Source of the DNA: Desulfatitalea alkaliphila
Lineage (GTDB): Bacteria; Desulfobacterota; Desulfobacteria; Desulfobacterales; Desulfosarcinaceae
NCBI RefSeq assembly: GCF_022968795.1
Contig: NZ_JALJRB010000012.1
Location: 1-64,000 of the forward strand
Reading direction: 5' to 3'
DNA length: 64,000 nucleotides
Both the position numbers and the translations under genes were made by a program. Below, in pieces: positions 1 through 7,925 of this stretch (the first letter of the stretch is position 1; the number at the start of each line of letters is the position of its first letter). A model generated the notes under the pieces. That model ran no database searches and was not told where the DNA came from. It saw only the letters and a list, made by a program, of their open reading frames with translations.

Positions 1-176
1 TTCGATTTTCATCCGGTTTCTTTCCTGACCCGTGCAGTTGATTAACACTACTATAACACGGGTTTTTGAAACCGGATTATTCCTCCTGTAAGGGCCGCTG
101 TCGAACGAACGATACGTTAATGGCAAAGGGCAACGCGCATTGTAAAACGATGGGCTCTGAAGGCCCACACTTGCCC

Positions 177-733
177 CTATGCTTCAAACAGGAGCAGTCC
201 TTGCTGCCACTTCATTTTTGCTTTTTTCGTGAAAAACCCTGTCAAGTCTTTTTTTCTGTTTTTGAAAATTTTCCGCTGAATAGTAACTACAACGTTTAAG
301 TAAGGCATTACAAAATCAATGAATTGTTCAGCAGTTAAGCCTAATCCCGGGTTTTCGAGATGTTCAAGCACTTCGCAGCATACGATCAGATCGGCACTAT
401 CGCGGCCAAGCTTAATATCATATATACTGCATACTAAAAAAAACATCTGACGGCAGGTCGCTGTTCTGCGCATTCTACGCGCTATTCTAATGACTTTGTC
501 CGAAAAATCGCCTCCTCGCGCTTCGATACCCTGCTGGTTCCAACCGAGCACCCAGTAACCTCCTTCACATCCTATCTCGTGAATAGTGCGAGGTGCAACT
601 TTCGATATAAGGCCGAAAGCGCATCGGAAAACCCCTTCATAATCCAACGCACGATAGGGTTCCCTGAGCCGTATTTATCGTTCGCATTCACAATAATTAC
701 CCAGCCCTCTTGCATTCCACCAGAAATTTTCAT
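177..733 (-). pseudogene. Frameshifted class I SAM-dependent methyltransferase
   Basis: A methyltransferase reading frame broken by indels. Starting at the ATG at 733 the frame gives sensible N-terminal sequence (ISGGMQEGWVIIVNANDKYG, then NPIVRWIMKGFSDALSAL) and then stops. Motif I (HEIGCEGGYW) and the acidic motif (DLIVCCEVLEHLENP) lie in another frame that opens at about 674. A third frame briefly restores better sequence around 440-465 (ECAEQRPAVRCFF). The C-terminal part after about residue 130 does not look like the family. The ATG follows the stop of the upstream methyltransferase by one base, so the gene was the last member of the surface-polysaccharide operon. Sequencing error at a contig end could also give this picture; raw reads would decide. 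Confidence 0.6.
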
Positions 734-734
734 T

Positions 735-1313
735 CTATGGATTCCTCGCGAAAACGGCTAATTGATTACCCCCAAATAAAAAACGGGAGTACTTGACCAT
801 CATTAGTCCGACAGACTTACTAAGCGTAGAAAGTTCTTCTCGATCAAGCAATTTTTCATGCTCGTCATTCGCATGTTTAGAGAATAAGCCGATGGAAGCG
901 CCTATACAATGTACCCAGTCTATTGATGGGTGAGGTGTTGTGATTACGATGCGTCCATTGGGTTCATCTTTCAAGCATTGCGTGAGAGTTCTTAGAAAAT
1001 TTGCAGGATTTTGAACATGTTCAATCACTGCTAGCGACACAACAGTGTCAAATTTTTCCTTCACTGAGTGAAGTTCTTTTTGAAAAGAATGACGCGGAAA
1101 AGCATTTTCAGCAGTCTTCAATGAAGCCTCATCTATTTCAACACCAACATATGATTCGGGGTTTATCAACCCCGCCAAAGCTCCAGAACCGCAACCAACA
1201 TCTAGAATACGGCCCATGAGAAACGGCCTGACAGCCATAATTCGATGTCTACGCAAAAAAGGAGAAAGCAATCCTTCAGTACCCTGATCAGCCATTGTCG
1301 GGTGCTCCCCCAT
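735..1313 (-). CDS. Class I SAM-dependent methyltransferase
   Basis: Small single-domain methyltransferase, 192 residues from the first ATG. Motif I is RILDVGCGSGALAGL near residues 35-48, the second strand acidic residue is in YVGVEIDE, and the motif IV/V region is VVSLAVIEHVQNPANF followed by GRIVITTPHP. This is the Methyltransf_11/23 fold without a membrane segment, so it is cytoplasmic. It probably methylates a sugar or lipid-linked sugar, given its place between a GT2 enzyme and another methyltransferase. A second ATG at 1295 (MADQG) is equally possible. Both starts overlap the stop of the upstream glycosyltransferase gene, which implies translational coupling. The exact acceptor cannot be read from sequence. 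Confidence 0.85.
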   Translation of the reverse strand: MGEHPTMADQGTEGLLSPFLRRHRIMAVRPFLMGRILDVGCGSGALAGLINPESYVGVEIDEASLKTAENAFPRHSFQKELHSVKEKFDTVVSLAVIEHVQNPANFLRTLTQCLKDEPNGRIVITTPHPSIDWVHCIGASIGLFSKHANDEHEKLLDREELSTLSKSVGLMMVKYSRFLFGGNQLAVFARNP

Positions 1314-2262
1314 GAATATTCTCGTTCCGGCAAGTTAAAACATTTAAATTAAATCTCACATTCTCCAAAAGCTTCCGGTTTGCCGCCTGTAAATCGGCAA
1401 TAAAGGCAATGAGGAAAGCTTGGAACCCCATGCCCATAAGCACGCTAGCAAGAATAAGCGACTGAACGTGCCCATCACCGTTTCCCAATATAAAATGCCA
1501 AAGAAAGCGCAGCCCTATTAAAAAACCAGAACCGAATAGCACAGCACCAATTAAGCCAAAAAAACGGAAGGGTCGGTAGATCACAAAGATACGAACAATA
1601 GTTACAATGCTGCGCTTAATGTATTGCGGGATGTTCTTTACAAGGCGGGAGGGGCGAAGATCTTCATTCACCCGGATCGGTACCGATGCGATGGCCATGT
1701 TTTTCTGGCCTGCCTGAATGATGGTTTCCAACGTATAGGTGTAATCATTAAATACCATCAAGTGCTGAGCGGCAGCGCGGCTCATCGCCCGGAATCCACT
1801 GGGTGCGTCAGGGATGTCGGTCTTGCTGGCGACGCGCACCACCCAACTCCCGAGTCTCTGAAGTATTTTCTTGATCGGAGAGAAATGCTCTATGGTCTCT
1901 ATTGGACGGGCGCCTACCACGATATCAGCGCGGTGCTCCATAATGGGCCTCGTTAAGGTCGGGATGTCGTCAGCGTTGTATTGATTATCCGCATCGGTAT
2001 TTACAATGACGTCAGCACCAAGTCGCAAACAGGCGTCCAGTCCAGTCATGAAGCCTCTGGCCAGACCTTGATTGCGGGTATGGCAAACGACGTGATCAAC
2101 ACCGTTTTCACGGGCGATGCGTAAAGTTTCGTCGGTGCTGCCATCGTCGATGACGAGCCATTCAACGGAATCGAAACCGGGCACTTGACGCGGCAACGCA
2201 CCCAGAGTGATAGCAATTGTGCCAGCTTCGTTATAGCAAGGTATCTGTATAATGAGTTTCAA
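1288..2262 (-). CDS. Family 2 glycosyltransferase with C-terminal membrane anchor (DPM1/GtrB-like)
   Basis: GT-A fold glycosyltransferase of 324 residues. The nucleotide-sugar site begins IIQIPCYNEAGTI and the metal-binding DXD-type motif is in VNTDADNQY. The family signature PDAPSGFRAMSR follows. Two hydrophobic segments close the protein at roughly residues 228-255 and 265-295, as in polyprenyl-phosphate mannosyl/glucosyltransferases that load a sugar onto undecaprenyl phosphate at the inner membrane. Such proteins usually feed a lipid-linked sugar to a periplasmic transferase, which is not seen here. The gene overlaps the downstream methyltransferase and is 150 bp from the FkbM gene. That 150 bp gap holds nothing recognisable. 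Confidence 0.88.
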   Translation of the reverse strand: MKLIIQIPCYNEAGTIAITLGALPRQVPGFDSVEWLVIDDGSTDETLRIARENGVDHVVCHTRNQGLARGFMTGLDACLRLGADVIVNTDADNQYNADDIPTLTRPIMEHRADIVVGARPIETIEHFSPIKKILQRLGSWVVRVASKTDIPDAPSGFRAMSRAAAQHLMVFNDYTYTLETIIQAGQKNMAIASVPIRVNEDLRPSRLVKNIPQYIKRSIVTIVRIFVIYRPFRFFGLIGAVLFGSGFLIGLRFLWHFILGNGDGHVQSLILASVLMGMGFQAFLIAFIADLQAANRKLLENVRFNLNVLTCRNENIHGGAPDNG

Positions 2263-2412
2263 TGAGCATTTCTCCCTATCTCAGTAATATTTACCGCCTT
2301 TGCTTGATCAAAACCGGATAAATAATATTGCCCACTGATGGTGCAAGAAGGATTAGTGTACACGAAACTGCGAGGAAGCGGGTCAGTCGAATGATGCTAT
2401 GTGTATGTGCAC

Positions 2413-3678
2413 TTAAACAACTGCTACCGATGCATTTACACATTTGAACCCCATGTCTTCAAACCAGCAAATACCTTCTTGGACTACTGTTAGGATCAAT
2501 TTGAAGTCTCCCTTTTCGCTGGGCGCAACTATTTTAACAATATCCTGTACAGACTCTCCGGGGGGTACGACTTGACTCGACAGTTGTGTCCGCAAGCCTT
2601 CATAGGCATGGAAACTACCATCAATATTTTGCCAATGGTAGGAAAGGAACACTGGGTGAATACCCGAACCATCCCAAGGTTCATTGCTTTCGTTGGTTAA
2701 GGTGACTGGAATTTCAAGGACTTGTCCGATCTGAACGGAAGAAGGGATTAGTTCTGCCTTCAGTGATCCGTTTGGTATAGTTACCGTCGTTTTGTGGTCA
2801 GAATTGCTTTGTGAAATTAAACCGGTGGCCTTGTCGAAAACCGATCTTACACGCCCCACGAACGAATTTTCAATATTCATTGAAGTAGCAGCAGAAAGCG
2901 CGTTCAATTTGGCCTTAAGCGATTGATCAAATCCGCCTACAATATTTGGGAATCGCTGTCGAACCACATGTTCATGCATAACATAATAGGACCGATCTGC
3001 ATCATGAAGATCAATGATGGTTGAGTTGTCCGTGTCAATCGCAAACAGGTAAGGAAAAGCCGAGCGCATGAAATCCAGAAAATCCGGAATTGTGATCCTC
3101 TGAAGAACATCCAGACAGAAATGATTCATTTCCATTACCACCGTTGGTCTGTGTTTCTGTAGGAATCCCATTCCACCTTTAATTACATCCAGCTCGAACC
3201 CTTCAACATCAATTTTCAGGAAATTCGGTATTATTTCGGCATTGCCAAAATAATGATCGACTGTATCAATCCGAATGTTTTCTGTCACATGCCCTGTTTC
3301 TATCCTAATTTTATTACTAACAAAGCCTCCAGAGCGGTTGTTTATTGCGAATGTGATGGTCAGTGACTCAGCTATGCTACCAAATCCGAGACTAAAAGCC
3401 TCAACGTTATTTGCACCGGCCTGAAAAAGGTTCCCAATAAGGATCTTATAGGTCGATGGGCTCGGTTCAAACGCAAAAACCTTACGAGCCAAGGAAGCAA
3501 ACAATATCGCGGTCATTCCTATATTTGCACCGATATCAGCCACCACATCATTTGAACCGATGAGGGTGCGAAACAACTGCACCATGTGGGGTTCGAAGTC
3601 GACGCCCACCGCATCCAGATAATTATCATCCGACGCGATGGAATAAACTTTGTCACCTATCCTGACGTTTTTATTCAC
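2413..3678 (-). CDS. FkbM-family methyltransferase with C-terminal beta-rich domain
   Basis: The N-terminal ~230 residues are a Methyltransf_21 (FkbM) domain. The SAM site is VVADIGANIGMTAILFAS, then VFAFEPSPSTYKIL, and the family motif FLKIDVEGFELDVIKGG. These enzymes O-methylate sugars in glycan and polyketide pathways. Residues ~300-421 form a separate predominantly beta stretch (IQIGQVLEIPVTLTNESNEP and onward) resembling an immunoglobulin-like or carbohydrate-binding module; its function is unassigned. The domain order suggests a methyltransferase held on a polysaccharide substrate. The ATG overlaps the stop of the decayed glycosyltransferase remnant by eight bases, so in the ancestral operon it was directly coupled to that gene. 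Confidence 0.85.
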   Translation of the reverse strand: MNKNVRIGDKVYSIASDDNYLDAVGVDFEPHMVQLFRTLIGSNDVVADIGANIGMTAILFASLARKVFAFEPSPSTYKILIGNLFQAGANNVEAFSLGFGSIAESLTITFAINNRSGGFVSNKIRIETGHVTENIRIDTVDHYFGNAEIIPNFLKIDVEGFELDVIKGGMGFLQKHRPTVVMEMNHFCLDVLQRITIPDFLDFMRSAFPYLFAIDTDNSTIIDLHDADRSYYVMHEHVVRQRFPNIVGGFDQSLKAKLNALSAATSMNIENSFVGRVRSVFDKATGLISQSNSDHKTTVTIPNGSLKAELIPSSVQIGQVLEIPVTLTNESNEPWDGSGIHPVFLSYHWQNIDGSFHAYEGLRTQLSSQVVPPGESVQDIVKIVAPSEKGDFKLILTVVQEGICWFEDMGFKCVNASVAVV

Positions 3679-4144
3679 AGCATGTCTCCCGCAATTTACA
3701 ATTGTAGAGTTGCGCAGTAATAACGATTTTCATTAGCCATCCCGCTCTTTGCTTCCAAGTCATGAATAGCATTGCTTCCGAAAGTGGGACGCATTTTTTC
3801 TCATAAAGAGCGATCCACTCCAACACCGCGTTTTTTAACCCCTCGCAATTGTTGGCTTTGAAATAAAAAGCTTTCGCTTTTGCCACCTCAAGAAACACAG
3901 GAATATCCCTTGCAAGGTTCGAGTTCATCTGCGACTGGCTTCGAAATCCAAACAGCATTATCAAATTTGGTGATTACATTTAACCATTGTTGATGCACTA
4001 TGTCAGCGTGATGTTTCACTTCCAAAAAATGAGAGAATTTTATCGGCATCAAATCATAAACCAGGAATACTATATATACTCCCGCACGATTCATTGCTTC
4101 CAGATAACATTCATGAACTCTTGGTATATAAGGCGTGTTGGCCT
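3671..4144 (-). pseudogene. Decayed GT4 glycosyltransferase remnant
   Basis: This is a broken paralogue of the third glycosyltransferase domain of the neighbouring large protein. One frame carries GVYIVFLVYDLMPIKF and ISKPVADEL, matching GVSIHFIVYDLLPVKM and ISKVVAEEL of the intact protein. The next frame carries LARDIPVFLEVAKAKAFYFK, matching LARDIPVFREVAGEYAFYFK. The two pieces meet near 3915 and the ~160 residues between them, which hold the UDP/GDP-sugar site and the EX7E motif, are missing, with a frame change at the junction. No start codon is seen at the 5' end; a stop precedes the homologous frame at about 4143. The product cannot be an active transferase. Confidence 0.8.
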
Positions 4145-4145
4145 C

Positions 4146-7100
4146 TTATCCGATTTTCATTGCTGTCTGGGGATCTTTACTAAGAATTCTTTGCAAGAGT
4201 TGTGCAGCACTTGCTTTCCATGTCGACCAAGGCATGCTTGTGGACTTAGGATGCTTGTCTGCTGAGAGGAGTGTCAGCCATTCCGTGACCGCCTGCGCGA
4301 TACTTTCTGGTGATTTACCCTTGAAATAAAAGGCATATTCGCCTGCAACCTCTCGAAATACAGGGATATCACGCGCAAGTATAGGCAGTTTGTGCTGAGC
4401 CGCTTCAATAAGTGGCAGGCCGTAACCCTCACCATAGGATGCAGCGATTAAGCAGGTACTGGTCGAATAAAGCTCTTCAAGGTTAGTATCTGTAACGGAA
4501 TCCAACCAAAAAAGATGATTATCTAGTTCAGGGTGGGTTACAATGCGTTCGATTATCTGAGGAATGTCGCGGCGCAATTCTTCAGGTATACCTTTCCAGC
4601 CTTCTTTGCCAACAATTACCAGGTTTACATCAAGACCCTTGTTCCAAAGATGGCTGAAGCCTTCAATCACCTGAGTATAGCCTTTGCGAGGCTCAATTGT
4701 ACCAACCATAATGAATGTAGGTCTTGTTTTAAATTGGTCTATTGCCCATTGAGGGGTGTCGTTGAATCCTTCTATAAAAGGAAAATTGTTGAAATCAGCG
4801 CCGAGGTGAAACCAATCTATTTTGAAAGTTCGTTCACTCGAAACACCATTCTCTTCAATCCATTCACTAAGCTCTTCAGCCACCACTTTTGAAATGCAAA
4901 TGGCCCCCTCTGATTTCGCCACGATTTGCAGCCAGTTATTATGGGATATGTCCGCACCCGGCGGAAAGAACTGAGGCATTTTGACAGGCAATAGATCATA
5001 CACAATAAAATGAATTGAAACACCGGTGTTTCGATAGAATTTCAGTAATCCTTGAGCTTCCGCATCGATTAACATTTGTCCGGACAAGTCGACGCATAAC
5101 AAGATGTCTCCATTAATTGGCTCTACCACCTCATCATGAAATCCGTTGGTGGGACATTTAAGCAACTCCAAGGTGTACATAGTGGCATACCTATAATGCC
5201 AGAAACCACCCCTATCACATAAATAGACGGGTTCTACCCTGTACCCTTCTAATGGTCCTTCAATCAGACCCTTTACCAATGCTGATACTACACGCTCAAT
5301 GCCAGTTTTCAAATATGTTCTGCATGTGGCCGATATATCGACCAGGATTTTTTTTGCCGGTTGCTTAAGAGGAAAAGACTGCGCGATTGATTGGGACAGC
5401 GACTTGCATTCATCGTCTGTAGGCTGGTGGCTGTCCAGGTTGATGATGAAATCGAGCAAGGCATGCGTATCACATAGCGATGCGGTATGGAAATTTTCAA
5501 TGGCTTCAGCAAATTGTTGAGCGCAATTGCTCGGAGAATGGCGATTCTGGATATATTCTTGAGAACGCTTTCCGAGCAATTTGCATCTTTCTCTATCTTG
5601 TCTCAGGTGTTCAAGTGCCTCTGTAAGTTGGCGTACTTCGAAATTTTCCGGAAGCATCCACACTGCATCGAAAGGTAATTCAGCCATGGCACCATTAGCA
5701 TTTACTATTGTAGGTACCCCGTGATTCATGCAATCCAGCACTGTTCCAGATGTCTCACCACGTGAAGTTGAACGTAGCTGGACAGCGATATCGGTAGCGG
5801 AAAGGTAGGTCCAGAAGGTCGACATGTCCACCCATCCAGTCATTCGAACTCCTTTATCCGAATCGCTGGAATTTAGAATTTTGTTAAGAAGGGCACCATA
5901 CTTTCCACCATGCTTGGCGCCAACGAAGATCAGCACGCAATTTTTGTCTTTAGCTAAATTCGAATGTATCCAGGCATCCAAAAGGAGGTGGTTCAGTTTT
6001 GAAGGATCCATTCCGCCAAAACAGCATACCACAAAATCATGCATCCCGAGACCGAGTGCTGCACGGCTTTGGGCACGGTCGCGTTGTGCAATGAATTTCC
6101 GAGGATGAGGTACTACTTTCCAATCATTATCAAAAACCGCCCCGTACCATTCCGTTGCTAAACTGCGTGAATATTCAGAGTGCACTATAATACCCTTTGC
6201 GCACTGAAGAACATCAAAATTGGCTGGATATTTAACCTTTACATCATAAGAGTTATCAGAATGGTAGCGTTCTTTAGTGGCAGGATATCCATGAGAAAGG
6301 TAAAGCGATTTGGCCCAGCTGTTTTGGCCAACTCCGTTTTCTTCCAGGTAGCCCAGCATTGAACTAAGAAAAAAATCGTGGAGCACCACGGTGCCAGGAA
6401 TGTCTATAATTAGGGACAGCATGTGTTGATGAAAGGGCGAATTGCCGATATGGTATAGAACACGATCCAAATTATGGGCATTTTCCCTTAACCATTGTAC
6501 ATCCCGGATAGGACAATTGCTATGCACCCATTCATCGGTAACACTTTCTTGATTTACGACTGCAACGATGTCGTAATATTTGGTTAGCGCAGGTATAAAT
6601 TCAGCACTATAATTGGCAATTCCTGTTTGTTCAGGGGGAAGAGGCGAAACGTATGCTAACTTAGGACGATGATTTGGTGTTGCGATTGCGCGTCTTTCTG
6701 ATTTGTTTGCATAAAGCTTCTCATAAGCTGCAATTGCCATCTTTGCGCAATGATCCCATGAAAACATGCGTGATTGCCTGAGACCATGCAACCTGAGCTC
6801 TTTCCTGAATTCTACCGAATCTAATATTTGGGCGAGTTTTTGTGTAATTGCTGCTTCATCATAGGGATCGAAAAGTGCATCCTTGCAATTTAAAACCTCT
6901 GGTATGCTTGTAACATTGGCACCAATTACCGCCGCTCCGCAGGACATTGCTTCCAGTGCAGTTAGCCCAAAACCCTCGTGCAAAGACGGAAGCACGAAGA
7001 CCGTACACAAATTATAAATTTGAGCCAGAACTTCATCGCTAATGTAACCCGTGAATAGTAAGCGATCTTTACTAAGGTTTATCGACTTGGCCAATTGCTG

Positions 7101-7925
7101 CAGCTCAGTCATTTCGTTGCAGTTGATTTTGCCTACCAATACCAATTGATGTGTTTCGTACAAAGATTTTGGCAAGTGCGCGTAGGCTCGGATCAACCGT
7201 TTCAAATTTTTCCGTTCATCTGCCCCGCCTGAATACATAATGAAAGGTTGCGTGATCTGAAAATGATTGAAAAGTTTATGTTTTTCAATATTAGAAATTT
7301 CTATTGGACGAAAAATTGAGTCGCAGGCGCTGAATATATTCACAATTTGATCATTGGAAAACTTCAACTGGCTTCGTGCTTCTAATGCTGCCGATTCGGA
7401 TATAGCTAAAAGCATCCTTGCCCGTTTTAGGCTCTCAATCTTTCGATGATAGTAGCTTGAATATACAGGGTTAGGCTTGAGATAAGTATCTTCTTGCAGT
7501 AAGGGAATTAAATCATAAAGTATTACAGCCGTAGGACAATGAGAGGAAAAAACCCCGATACTCGTCACAGCATCATCAACATAACCTTCAAACAAGCTTG
7601 ATATTTGCACCACGTCAGGGTTTAAGCTGGATAGAAATGCTTCACGGATACCCTCTGCAACTTTTCTCCGCCAAGAATTGCCGGATACACAATCACGCAC
7701 TGGTCCAGGAGCGTGCCACGTCCGTATGTTAGTTTGAGGCAATATATTATCGAAGGTTTTGCGTATCGATTCGATTGTGTCAGGAAACAGCCCACTTAAA
7801 GCTAAAATAATTTCATTATTTCCCCTATTTTGAGCAATAGCCTTGGCAAGTGACATTGTGTATCGGCCGATACCGCGAAACCGGCTTTCCGATTGTGCCC
7901 CCTGCATGTCGATAACAATCCTCAT
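4146..7925 (-). CDS. Three-domain GT4-type polysaccharide glycosyltransferase (WbdA-like role)
   Basis: A 1259-residue cytoplasmic protein made of three GT-B glycosyltransferase units. Unit 1 (about 1-400) starts MRIVIDMQGAQ and has the acceptor/donor motif HEGFGLTALEAM. Unit 2 (about 420-800) starts KLAYVSPLPPEQTGIANYSA and has the more degenerate RGETSGTVLDCMNHG. Unit 3 (about 855-1259) starts KKILVDISATCRTYL and has GEGYGLPLIEA. Multi-domain GT4 polymerases such as E. coli WbdA build homopolymeric or short-repeat O antigens, and a WbdD-like terminator gene lies directly upstream here. The start overlaps that gene's stop as TAATG, so the two are translationally coupled. Sugar and linkage specificity cannot be deduced. 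Base composition is lower in GC than the central part of the window, common in O-antigen loci and suggestive of transfer. Confidence 0.88.
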   Translation of the reverse strand: MRIVIDMQGAQSESRFRGIGRYTMSLAKAIAQNRGNNEIILALSGLFPDTIESIRKTFDNILPQTNIRTWHAPGPVRDCVSGNSWRRKVAEGIREAFLSSLNPDVVQISSLFEGYVDDAVTSIGVFSSHCPTAVILYDLIPLLQEDTYLKPNPVYSSYYHRKIESLKRARMLLAISESAALEARSQLKFSNDQIVNIFSACDSIFRPIEISNIEKHKLFNHFQITQPFIMYSGGADERKNLKRLIRAYAHLPKSLYETHQLVLVGKINCNEMTELQQLAKSINLSKDRLLFTGYISDEVLAQIYNLCTVFVLPSLHEGFGLTALEAMSCGAAVIGANVTSIPEVLNCKDALFDPYDEAAITQKLAQILDSVEFRKELRLHGLRQSRMFSWDHCAKMAIAAYEKLYANKSERRAIATPNHRPKLAYVSPLPPEQTGIANYSAEFIPALTKYYDIVAVVNQESVTDEWVHSNCPIRDVQWLRENAHNLDRVLYHIGNSPFHQHMLSLIIDIPGTVVLHDFFLSSMLGYLEENGVGQNSWAKSLYLSHGYPATKERYHSDNSYDVKVKYPANFDVLQCAKGIIVHSEYSRSLATEWYGAVFDNDWKVVPHPRKFIAQRDRAQSRAALGLGMHDFVVCCFGGMDPSKLNHLLLDAWIHSNLAKDKNCVLIFVGAKHGGKYGALLNKILNSSDSDKGVRMTGWVDMSTFWTYLSATDIAVQLRSTSRGETSGTVLDCMNHGVPTIVNANGAMAELPFDAVWMLPENFEVRQLTEALEHLRQDRERCKLLGKRSQEYIQNRHSPSNCAQQFAEAIENFHTASLCDTHALLDFIINLDSHQPTDDECKSLSQSIAQSFPLKQPAKKILVDISATCRTYLKTGIERVVSALVKGLIEGPLEGYRVEPVYLCDRGGFWHYRYATMYTLELLKCPTNGFHDEVVEPINGDILLCVDLSGQMLIDAEAQGLLKFYRNTGVSIHFIVYDLLPVKMPQFFPPGADISHNNWLQIVAKSEGAICISKVVAEELSEWIEENGVSSERTFKIDWFHLGADFNNFPFIEGFNDTPQWAIDQFKTRPTFIMVGTIEPRKGYTQVIEGFSHLWNKGLDVNLVIVGKEGWKGIPEELRRDIPQIIERIVTHPELDNHLFWLDSVTDTNLEELYSTSTCLIAASYGEGYGLPLIEAAQHKLPILARDIPVFREVAGEYAFYFKGKSPESIAQAVTEWLTLLSADKHPKSTSMPWSTWKASAAQLLQRILSKDPQTAMKIG

